Shown here one piece after another: positions 1 through 6,627 of a stretch of DNA of 12,068 bases; position 1 is the stretch's first letter; each line of letters opens with the position of its first letter. This DNA comes from Spirochaetales bacterium (GTDB taxonomy: Bacteria; Spirochaetota; Spirochaetia; SZUA-6; DRHE01). The translations under genes and the position numbers were made by a program. The notes beneath the pieces are model-generated. The model made no database searches and was not told the DNA's origin. It saw only the letters and a program-made list of their open reading frames with translations. The DNA is taken from the NCBI GenBank assembly GCA_016935715.1, contig JAFGQJ010000303.1:1-12068 (forward strand). Direction: 5' to 3'.

Positions 1-141
1 GACAAGGATCTGTTCGCCCTCTCCCTTCCACTGGACCGCAACCCCCGGTTCCTCTTTTTTCCGCCCAGAAAGGATCCGGTCGACTGGGCCGTTGTGTGGG
101 AGATATTCCTGTTCAATGTGGGGGTCAGGTTCCGCCTATGA
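1..141 (+). CDS. 3' end of an exported, possibly outer-membrane beta-barrel, protein (partial)
   Basis: An open frame enters from the left edge in frame 1 and ends at TGA 139-141, giving 46 visible residues. It was found by reading the frame directly, because it is too short to stand out as an ORF. Its stop overlaps the ATG of the next gene (ATGA, 138-141), which supports both as real and translationally coupled. The last residues, IFLFNVGVRFRL, alternate hydrophobic and other residues and end in Leu. That is the pattern of the final strand of a diderm outer-membrane beta-barrel, although Phe is the usual last residue. The preceding part is rich in Pro, Arg and aromatic residues (RNPRFLFFPPRKDP). 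The family cannot be named from this fragment, and the barrel idea is inference only. Confidence 0.6.
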   Translation, partial: DKDLFALSLPLDRNPRFLFFPPRKDPVDWAVVWEIFLFNVGVRFRL

Positions 142-1238
142 AGACTTTCGGCACTTTGTTCATGCTGCTGGTCGCGCTCCCGGGGCTCCTGGTTTCCTGC
201 TACTTTCCCCCCTACCGGGAGGAGCTGTCCCTGGCGGTGCCGGTCACTGAGAAGATGGAGGGAGTGACCCATGTCGGCCCGCTCAACCGCGGTCCCTGGG
301 ATTTCGAGGGCCGGGACATCGTCTTCTACCCCTCCAAGGACGCGCTGCAGAACAGCGCATCCGACATCGTTCGCGGCTTCATCGTGGCCACGGACGAGCG
401 ATCCGCACGCCTGATGTTCGTCGACCACAATGGCGACGAGTACTACATCGGTCCGGACAACACCTTCCCCATCGAGAATTCCGACGACAGAGAGTTCGTC
501 TTCCGCGCCTCCACCCTGGAAGACGGTTCGGACGACGGCGTCGAGAACTTGGGGATCATCGCGTTCGACAACGACACCCTTATGCGGGAATACATCGTGT
601 TCGACCAATGGTTTACGTGGCCGCCGCCAAGCACCGATCTCAACTCTGGGTTCCTGGCGCTGGGCGCCGGTTTTTTCCCGGACGACACAGGCCAGAACTG
701 GTTCTACACATTGCGAGTCAATCTGGCCACGGGGCTGTACACGGAGGAGGAATACAACGCCGACACGGCGGCACCCGGCGGCTGGTTACGGGGACCCCTT
801 TTCCTGCCAGGGCTGCCCGAAGACATGACCAACTGCCACTATTCCCTGCGTCCCGCTCCGATATCCCCGACAAACCGGGCATACCTGAGCGTCTACGACC
901 CGGTGCGCCGCAGGTACCGGAACTTCTCGTGGGATGATGCGCTGCAGCTCCAGATCCTGGCGGACATGGACAGGAGGATCGATCTCGTCCTGTCCAATGG
1001 CTGGCTGTTCAGCAGGGAGGGAAACAGCGGCTACGTATACGACGGAGAGGGGGAGCTGCTCAACAGCTTCCTGATGGGCGGATTGAATCTGGTGTACGAG
1101 CTGTTCGACGGCAGCGTTTACCGAGCCGTGTTCACTATTCCGGTCTGGGCGCCGGTCCGCATCGACGGCGACTACTGGGAAGACAGGCTGTTCTTTCTCG
1201 TGTATTGGATTCCCACCGAACAGCTGGCCGATCTCTAG
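138..1238 (+). CDS. Lipoprotein of unknown function
   Basis: 366 residues. I chose the ATG at 138 over the in-frame ATG at 96 for two reasons: it overlaps the upstream stop as ATGA, and it places a clean lipoprotein signal at the N-terminus. The signal is a basic start (MK), a hydrophobic stretch at residues 4-19 and a lipobox LVSC with Cys21 as the predicted lipidated residue. The mature part is acidic and rich in aromatic residues and Gly/Asp turns (for example DGEGELLNSF and DHNGDEYYIG). This suggests an all-beta, perhaps propeller-like, fold facing the periplasm or cell surface. I recognise no catalytic motif and no family. Its stop TAG lies 12 bp from the stop of the convergent coiled-coil gene, inside a shared inverted repeat. 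Co-transcription with the upstream exported protein suggests a common envelope role. The lipoprotein call is solid; the function is unknown. Confidence 0.85.
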   Translation: MKTFGTLFMLLVALPGLLVSCYFPPYREELSLAVPVTEKMEGVTHVGPLNRGPWDFEGRDIVFYPSKDALQNSASDIVRGFIVATDERSARLMFVDHNGDEYYIGPDNTFPIENSDDREFVFRASTLEDGSDDGVENLGIIAFDNDTLMREYIVFDQWFTWPPPSTDLNSGFLALGAGFFPDDTGQNWFYTLRVNLATGLYTEEEYNADTAAPGGWLRGPLFLPGLPEDMTNCHYSLRPAPISPTNRAYLSVYDPVRRRYRNFSWDDALQLQILADMDRRIDLVLSNGWLFSREGNSGYVYDGEGELLNSFLMGGLNLVYELFDGSVYRAVFTIPVWAPVRIDGDYWEDRLFFLVYWIPTEQLADL

Positions 1239-1260
1239 CGGGAGTCTCGACTACTCCCGC
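1238..1260. terminator. Perfect inverted repeat spanning both convergent stop codons; candidate bidirectional terminator
   Basis: The arms GCGGGAGT (1238-1245) and ACTCCCGC (1253-1260) are exact reverse complements, separated by a 7-base loop. The TAG of the plus-strand lipoprotein gene (1236-1238) touches the left arm. The TAG of the minus-strand coiled-coil gene (1251-1253) lies in the loop and right arm. The position between convergent genes fits a shared transcription stop. No T-run follows on either strand, so intrinsic termination is unproven; it may instead protect mRNA 3' ends or be chance. Confidence 0.5.
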
Positions 1261-3743
1261 ACCAGAACCCGCAGGTCATCGATCAGGTCGACCATCTGGG
1301 GCACGTCCCGGTAGCGGGCCTTCTCGCTCTCCAGGAACAGCTCCCGCGAGTCGGAGTGGTCCCGCACCGAGAGCTCGAACAGGATGTCGCTCAGGTCTTC
1401 GGCGGCACTGGCCCGGCCGTCCTTCTCGAAGGCCTCGTCGTAGCGCTTGATCCGATCCCAGAGACCGGGGAAGCTGTCCTCGCTCGCCGAGAGAAATGCA
1501 TTGAGGTGGAGCTTGCTCTGCACCAGGGCATCGTCCCCCCCGGCTGCCAGCAGGGCGTCCTCCTGGCTGGCGTATTCCCGGTAGCTGTTCACCAGCTTGG
1601 TGTAGCGCCGCTCCACGTTCTCCAGGCGGGCGATCTTCTTCTCGATTTCCTCTTCCAGATTGCTGAGCATGGCGGCCTGGTCGGCCTCCATACGTTGGAT
1701 CCGGCTGTCTTTCGAGCTCACCTGGTCGCCGAGGGAGGCGACCTTATCGTTCAGGGAGGCGATCTGGCCGTTCAACGAGGCGATCTCCTCCTCCAGGTCC
1801 CGCTTCTCCCCCTGGAGGGTCTCGGCCAGGGCGATCTTGGACTGCAGCTCATCGTTCAGGCTGCGGACCTGTTCACGCAGACTGATGACCCGCTCGTCCA
1901 GTTCCGAGGCCCCTTCGCCGGCGCCGGAACGGAGCCGCTCGATCTCCTCTTCGAGAGCGGCGATCTCCCTGTTCTTCTCCTCGATGCTCTGCTGCAGGGC
2001 GGCGGATTCTGCTCCCGCGGCGGCGGGCTCGGTTGCCGCGGCGCCTGGCTCGGCGCCCCGGGCCGCGCTGCGGGCGGCGGCCAGGGCGGCGATCTGCTCG
2101 TCGAGCCGGGCCTGCAGATCCCGGATCTCGGTGTTCCTGGCTTCTATCTCGGCTTCCTTCTCGGCGATCTCGGAGTCCCGCTCCTGCAACTCGGCTTCCC
2201 GGGCAGCGACTTCACGGCGCAGGGCGGCCAGGGCTTCTGCGGCATCGGAGCTTTCCTGGCGCTGCGGCTGGGAGAGCCCCAGCTCGTAGCCGGAGCGGCG
2301 CACCTGGCTGACCATCTTCTCCACGGTGGCGGCGTCCTCCGGCAGATAGGCCAGGGCCCTGGTGTAGCTGTCCAGGGTCCCTCTGTAATCCCCCCGGGCG
2401 AACGCCGCTTCCGCCTGCTGCAGGAAATCCCGCAGGGTCCGTCTGCGCGCCTGTTCGGTCTCGTCCACCTTGTCGAGGAAGTAGGCGTGGGCTTTGCTGA
2501 TTTCCGGAATCAGGTTCAGCGCTTCCCTGTACCGGACCTCGGCCGCGGCCATGTCCCCTTCCCGGAACAGGGCATCCCCCTGTATCACCCGGCTCTTCAT
2601 GTCGTTGAGAAGCTGTGCCGAGGCGATCAGCGAGGTGGTGTCCGTCTCGGCTCTCTGCATCTGGGCCCGCACCTGGCTGCTGATCGAATCCACGACGAAC
2701 AGCTCGATCTCCCGACGCTGCATGATATTGGGCAGGGTGGCCACCGAGGGATCATCCAGGTACCGCCTGATCGCATCCAGGTCCTGGAGAGCTCCGTCCA
2801 GATTGCCGGCCTCCAGATCCCGCTTAACCCGGCTGTAGAAACCGGTGAGCTGGCCCGCAGCCAGGGCCTGTTTCTCCTGCTGGGCGGCCAGCCGGCTCAG
2901 CTCTTCCCTGGCTTCCGCGGTGGCCTGCTCCAGCTGCCGGGTCCGGGCCTCCAGCTGGGTGCGCAGCTCCGCCTCCCGGGCCTCCGCCTCCTCCCGGACC
3001 CGCTGGCGATCCGCCTCGGCCTGGGCCAGATTCTGCTGGTACTCCTCCTGAAGCGCCCTGAGGCTCTCCTCCTGCCGCAGGCGCTCCGCCTCGGCCTGCT
3101 CCTTGAAGGCTGCGAGCTCGGTCTGAAACTGGGCGCCTTTTTCTGATTCCATGGCCTGCAAACGGTCGCTGATGTCCGCCTCGGAGACGCCCTGCTGGCG
3201 GAGCCGCTCCCGCTCCGCGGCCAGCTCGGCTTCCAGGACGCTGCGCAGCTCCGCCTCCCGGGCGGCGATCTTGTCTTCCATGCCGGCCTGCAGCTCCTGC
3301 CGCCGTTTGTCGATATTCTGAAGCTGGGCCAGGATCTCGTTGATTTCGCGGTTCTTGGCCGCCAGGGCCGCCTCAGACTCCTTCTTGAGCTCCTCGATCA
3401 GCCTGCCCTCGGCCGAGGATAGGGCGGCGCCCTCCTCCATGAGCACGCTCTCTCCCCTCTGGAACAGATAGTAGAGGGCATAGCCGCCGCCGGCCAGGAG
3501 CAGGACGAAGAGGATGTTCACCAGAAGCGGAAAGACGAAACCCTTTTTCACGGCCCTGACGGCCATGGTTTCCGGGGTTACGGTGATGCGGCTCTCTGCG
3601 GAGACCTTCTCGATCTCCCGGACGATCTCCTGTTGATCTTCCTTGGAGATCCCCGAGCTCTCGTCCATGACGAAATCTTCGTCTTCGAGTCCTTCCCGGT
3701 TGTGGTTGCGGATTTCAAGAGCCCGCTGAAACAATCCACTCAC
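1251..3743 (-). CDS. Large membrane-anchored coiled-coil protein with TPR-like repeats
   Basis: 830 residues, starting at GTG 3743 with only a weak GGGA ribosome site about 9 bases upstream. Residues 1-68 are polar and end in a basic RAVKK. One transmembrane helix follows at about 69-93. Residues 112-300 are a Glu/Arg/Gln/Ala-rich coiled coil. Residues 300-480 are helical and include two TPR-like units (about 390-413 and 444-470, the latter with AFARGDYRGTLDSYTRAL). A second coiled coil spans about 500-715, with heptads such as IASLNGQIASLNDKVASL and a short Ala/Gly/Pro-rich break at 558-583. A helical C-terminal domain runs from 716 to 830. Basic residues before the helix predict the N-terminus in the cytoplasm and over 700 residues in the periplasm. 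There are no enzyme motifs. It lies 49 bp downstream of the adenylate cyclase on the same strand, so the two probably share a transcript. I infer a scaffold or spacer role; no family name is recognised. Confidence 0.85.
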   Translation of the reverse strand: MSGLFQRALEIRNHNREGLEDEDFVMDESSGISKEDQQEIVREIEKVSAESRITVTPETMAVRAVKKGFVFPLLVNILFVLLLAGGGYALYYLFQRGESVLMEEGAALSSAEGRLIEELKKESEAALAAKNREINEILAQLQNIDKRRQELQAGMEDKIAAREAELRSVLEAELAAERERLRQQGVSEADISDRLQAMESEKGAQFQTELAAFKEQAEAERLRQEESLRALQEEYQQNLAQAEADRQRVREEAEAREAELRTQLEARTRQLEQATAEAREELSRLAAQQEKQALAAGQLTGFYSRVKRDLEAGNLDGALQDLDAIRRYLDDPSVATLPNIMQRREIELFVVDSISSQVRAQMQRAETDTTSLIASAQLLNDMKSRVIQGDALFREGDMAAAEVRYREALNLIPEISKAHAYFLDKVDETEQARRRTLRDFLQQAEAAFARGDYRGTLDSYTRALAYLPEDAATVEKMVSQVRRSGYELGLSQPQRQESSDAAEALAALRREVAAREAELQERDSEIAEKEAEIEARNTEIRDLQARLDEQIAALAAARSAARGAEPGAAATEPAAAGAESAALQQSIEEKNREIAALEEEIERLRSGAGEGASELDERVISLREQVRSLNDELQSKIALAETLQGEKRDLEEEIASLNGQIASLNDKVASLGDQVSSKDSRIQRMEADQAAMLSNLEEEIEKKIARLENVERRYTKLVNSYREYASQEDALLAAGGDDALVQSKLHLNAFLSASEDSFPGLWDRIKRYDEAFEKDGRASAAEDLSDILFELSVRDHSDSRELFLESEKARYRDVPQMVDLIDDLRVLVRE

Positions 3744-3792
3744 GATACGGTATCCCGATTCTATGATCGACCCAGGGCTGTTTAATCTGCAC

Positions 3793-5451
3793 CTACTTTT
3801 CCGTCATGATCTCCACGCCGTTCCAGTCCGCCGGAGGCGGTGCTGCCTTGTATTTCCTGCACCGGTCGATCAGCAGCTGCGAGGCATAGTCGTCGGGAAA
3901 GATCTTGCGCACGTCCTGGAAATAGCGGATGGCCTGGACGAAATCCCTCTTGTAGTAGTGCTCCATGGCTGTGTTGTGAAGCGTCCAGGCCCTGTTTTCC
4001 TCTTGGCTCAGGCTTTTCTTTGCCGAGTATATCCTGACCCCCTTGGCCCTGCCCTTCACCGCGACACTGTCGATCAGGCGGCAGGGTACCTGCTCGTGAA
4101 CCTTCTGATGCAGGCTTTCGGAGATGAGCAGAGGCTGCTTGTACTTCTTGGTAAGCCCTTCCATTCGGGAGGCCAGGTTAACCATATCGCCGATGATGGT
4201 GTAGTCCATCTTCTTGTCCGTGCCGATGTTGCCCACGGTCACCACGCCGTAGTTGATGCCCACCCCGATGCGGAACTCGGGCTTGCCGATCTCTCGCTGC
4301 TGGGCGTTGAACTCCTCCAGCGCTTCGTTCATCTCGATGCCGGCGAGCACCGAGTTCAGGGCGTCGTCCTTGTGGCGCGCCGGAGCCCCGAAGAAGGCCA
4401 TGATCGCATCCCCGATGTACTTGTCGATGGTGCCCCCCCGTTCCACGATGATGTCCACCATGACCGTGAAGTAGCGGTTCAGGGAGCTCACCAGGTCATC
4501 GGGCATCATCTGCTCCGAGATGCTGGTGAAGCTGCGGATGTCGGAAAAGAGGATGGAGATCACCCGGTTCTCGCCGACCAGCATCTTCTCCGGGTTGGCA
4601 AAAAACTGTTCGATGACATCGGCGGGTACGAATTTCTGGAACATCGTGCGGATCTTGTGCTCGTTTTTCTGGGCCACCACCGCCTCGAAAGCCTTGCGCT
4701 TGATCTGCTTGTAGGCCCGCTCCAGGGCGCCGACCATGATGTTGAAGGTGTGGGCCAGCTTGCCCGTTTCGTCGTTGTACTCCACCACTACCCGGCCGGA
4801 CATGTCGTTGGTGGAGATGATCGTCTCCATGGCCTGGACCACCCGGGTCAGGGGATTGGTCAGGTAGCCGGCGAAGACCAGCACCATGATGACGCCCAGG
4901 ACGATCGCCGCGATCAGGATGATGCCGGTGCGCTGGGTGATCTGATTGACCCGGCTGTAGAAGGTGTCCCGCTGCTCCGACACCACGATGTACCAGTCGA
5001 AGGGCTCGAAGTAGAATCCTTTTGCCACCCGCTCCACTCCCGCTACCCGGGGCGTGATCAGGTCTCCGGTGCGGGATTCCACGATCCGCCGCAGGGCGTC
5101 CCGTTCGGCCTCCTGCACGGACAGCTCACCGGTCCGCATGGCCACTTCCAGCTCCCCGTCCAGGGCGAAGATGACCTCGGTACGGCTGCGGACGATGCTG
5201 TTCGCATAGCTCTCTATCGCCGCCTGGGTGGCCGCCACCATCGACGGCCTCTCGGTCATGTTGTTCTCCACCAGCAGCCGCCACTGGCTCTCCGCGTATT
5301 TCTGGAATTCCGCGGCCTTGAAACCCAGGAACTCAGTGGCGATTCCCGTGATCGCATTCGTCGCGGAAAAGAAGGAGGAAGCGCCGGTAAGCAGCAGGGT
5401 GGTGATGATCAGCGGAAGCACGATCAGGACGATTTTCAGGCGGATGCTCAT
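3793..5451 (-). CDS. Membrane class III adenylate cyclase with HAMP domain and TPR-like tail
   Basis: 552 residues; predicted to convert ATP to cAMP and pyrophosphate at the inner membrane. Order: TM helix 5-28; extracytoplasmic sensor about 30-172 (Cache-like by position, not firmly identified); TM helix 175-197; HAMP about 198-250; linker helix; cyclase domain about 295-478; TPR-like tail about 487-535 ending near PPPADWNGVEIM. Visible catalytic residues are the metal-binding Asp304 (LFSDIRSFTS) and Asp348 (DKYIGDAIMAFFGAP), the adenine-contacting Lys344, and Asn425 and Arg429 (VNLASR). The second purine-specifying position is Thr418 (YTIIG), as in class IIIb cyclases, where Asp is replaced by Thr. 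I chose ATG 5451 because TM1 begins right after it. The open frame runs far upstream, but that extension is antisense to other genes and has no homology-like sequence. Lys344 with Thr418 argues for ATP rather than GTP as substrate. The coiled-coil gene follows 49 bp downstream. Confidence 0.93.
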   Translation of the reverse strand: MSIRLKIVLIVLPLIITTLLLTGASSFFSATNAITGIATEFLGFKAAEFQKYAESQWRLLVENNMTERPSMVAATQAAIESYANSIVRSRTEVIFALDGELEVAMRTGELSVQEAERDALRRIVESRTGDLITPRVAGVERVAKGFYFEPFDWYIVVSEQRDTFYSRVNQITQRTGIILIAAIVLGVIMVLVFAGYLTNPLTRVVQAMETIISTNDMSGRVVVEYNDETGKLAHTFNIMVGALERAYKQIKRKAFEAVVAQKNEHKIRTMFQKFVPADVIEQFFANPEKMLVGENRVISILFSDIRSFTSISEQMMPDDLVSSLNRYFTVMVDIIVERGGTIDKYIGDAIMAFFGAPARHKDDALNSVLAGIEMNEALEEFNAQQREIGKPEFRIGVGINYGVVTVGNIGTDKKMDYTIIGDMVNLASRMEGLTKKYKQPLLISESLHQKVHEQVPCRLIDSVAVKGRAKGVRIYSAKKSLSQEENRAWTLHNTAMEHYYKRDFVQAIRYFQDVRKIFPDDYASQLLIDRCRKYKAAPPPADWNGVEIMTEK

Positions 5452-5458
5452 GACATTA

Positions 5459-5464
5459 ATTATA
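5459..5464 (-). promoter_or_regulatory. Candidate -10 box (TATAAT) for the adenylate cyclase gene
   Basis: A perfect TATAAT reads on the minus strand only 7 bases before the cyclase ATG (A at 5451), in an AT-rich patch unlike the GC-rich surroundings. Transcription would begin almost at the start codon, implying a leaderless or near-leaderless mRNA. No good -35 element lies 16-18 bases upstream (ACGGAA is the closest). An AGGA lies about 25 bases before the ATG, too far for normal ribosome binding. The rest of the 86-bp gap shows only weak GC-rich pairing and no clear terminator for the dehydratase gene. Confidence 0.35.
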
Positions 5465-5537
5465 TCGGTAATTTTTCCTAATTCCGTATCGAGAAAAGGA
5501 TTAAATGGAGGCCGGGCGCGGAAACCGGAGAGGGAAA

Positions 5538-6494
5538 TCAGCCCTCGAAAAGGTTTCGATACTCCGCAAGGGTATCTAGGGACAGGTTGCCGCCGCAGAG
5601 AACCAGGGCCACGTGATCCTCCGGTGAGAAGCAATCGGATACCTTCCGCGCCGCGGCCAGCGTGCAGGATGCGGCCAGCTCGGTGATCACCTTCGCCCGC
5701 TCCATGAGCAGGCGAAGGGCCAGATATGCATCCCGGTCGGAGACCACCACGTGCCGGTGCCCGTGCTGCTGCGCGATGCTCAGGGCGTCCTCTGAAACCA
5801 CCGGGGCGCCGAGGGTCTTGGCCAGAGACCGCGGCGTGATCCGGACCAGCCTCCCCGCCTTCAGAGCCCGTCCCAGCGTATCCGATCCTTCGGTCTCCAC
5901 GCTCCAGAGGCGGACCTCGGGCTTGAGCTGTTTGACAGCCAGGGCGAGCCCCCCCATCAGGCCGCCGCCGCCGACGCTGACGAATACATCGGTCAGCTGC
6001 GGGATCTCTTCGATGAGCTCCATGCCGATCGAGCCGTGACCGGTGATCAGCTCCCGGTCGTCGAAGGGATGGAAGCAGCTCCACCCTTCCCGCCCGTACC
6101 GCTGCGCCAGGGCGAAGCCTTCGCTGATGTCTTCGGTGAATTCGACCTCCCCGCCGTAGCCCCGGGTGGAGGCGACATAGTTCTTCGGGGTGAACTTCGG
6201 CATGAGAATGCGCGTGCGCACGCCCAGCGTGCCGCCGGCGTAGGCCACCCCCTGGGCGAAATTCCCGCCGCTGGCCGCCACCACCCCCGTCTCGCGAACC
6301 TCCTCGAGATGGACGAGCATCTTGTTGAACGCTCCCCGAGGTTTGAAGGAGCCGGTTTTTTGAAGCAGCTCCAGCTTGAGGTAGATATTGGTCCCGAGCT
6401 GTTCGCTGAGGGTGTGGCTGCGCACCAGCGGGGTGCGGTGCACGTAGGCTGCGATGCGATCGCGGGCGGCACGGATTGCTTCCAGCTCGATCAT
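5538..6494 (-). CDS. PLP-dependent serine/threonine dehydratase-like enzyme
   Basis: 318 residues of the fold-type II PLP family (threonine/serine dehydratase, serine racemase, hydroxyaspartate dehydratase). Members remove water from, or racemise, beta-hydroxy amino acids in the cytoplasm. The PLP Schiff-base lysine is Lys51 in GSFKPRGAF. A substrate-binding loop SGGNFAQG lies at 75-82, where most relatives have S-x-GNHAQG, so Phe replaces the usual His. The phosphate-binding glycine loop is VGGGGLMGGL (174-183). A C-terminal VLCGGN (298-303) contacts the cofactor ring in relatives. There is no C-terminal ACT domain, so it resembles the short catabolic enzymes rather than feedback-regulated biosynthetic threonine deaminase. 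I chose ATG 6494 because GGGAG lies 5 bases before it; the frame stays open to 6599 but would then use up the control region. It is divergent from an amino-acid racemase. The exact substrate cannot be told. Confidence 0.88.
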   Translation of the reverse strand: MIELEAIRAARDRIAAYVHRTPLVRSHTLSEQLGTNIYLKLELLQKTGSFKPRGAFNKMLVHLEEVRETGVVAASGGNFAQGVAYAGGTLGVRTRILMPKFTPKNYVASTRGYGGEVEFTEDISEGFALAQRYGREGWSCFHPFDDRELITGHGSIGMELIEEIPQLTDVFVSVGGGGLMGGLALAVKQLKPEVRLWSVETEGSDTLGRALKAGRLVRITPRSLAKTLGAPVVSEDALSIAQQHGHRHVVVSDRDAYLALRLLMERAKVITELAASCTLAAARKVSDCFSPEDHVALVLCGGNLSLDTLAEYRNLFEG

Positions 6495-6535
6495 GGTTCT
6501 CCCATGGTAATGCGGTGCACCCGGATATGCAATTC

Positions 6536-6565
6536 CTCTCCGAGACTTTCCTCTCCGTGACTTTC
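6536..6565. repeat. Two-copy 15-bp tandem repeat in the divergent control region
   Basis: CTCTCCGAGACTTTC (6536-6550) is followed directly by CTCTCCGTGACTTTC (6551-6565), with one difference. The repeat lies between the divergent dehydratase and racemase genes and, read on the minus strand, 42-71 bases before the dehydratase ATG. Adjacent 15-bp copies suggest side-by-side protein binding sites, perhaps for a regulator responding to the amino-acid substrate. A simple replication-slippage duplication is the main alternative. Confidence 0.6.
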
Positions 6566-6584
6566 GCAAATGCCCCACAGGGGG

Positions 6585-6600
6585 TAGTATTGCAGGCAAT
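6585..6600 (+). promoter_or_regulatory. Candidate -10 element and ATTGC-AG-GCAAT operator upstream of the racemase gene
   Basis: TAGTAT (6585-6590) is a possible -10 hexamer, overlapped by an exact inverted repeat, ATTGC (6589-6593), AG, GCAAT (6596-6600). A further GCAAT lies at 6609-6613, forming a GCAATC direct repeat with the first. Another lies at 6529-6533 on the dehydratase side. A short CCCC-ACA-GGGG pairing (6573-6583) lies just upstream. No convincing -35 is seen. The inverted repeat is placed where a repressor would block the plus-strand promoter. The whole 133-bp gap 6495-6627 appears to be regulatory sequence without a small gene. Confidence 0.35.
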
Positions 6601-6627
6601 CAGCCAGCGCAATCGAGGAGCGGGACG

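Noticed and set aside
1356..3146. 596-residue plus-strand open frame opposite the coiled-coil gene
   Set aside because: Its Leu/Gly/Gln-rich, low-complexity composition is the mirror of coiled-coil codons on the other strand; it has no domain and no ribosome site that I can support.
3763..5481. 572-residue plus-strand open frame opposite the cyclase gene
   Set aside because: His/Asp/Gly-rich composition typical of an antisense shadow; the opposite strand encodes a clear cyclase.
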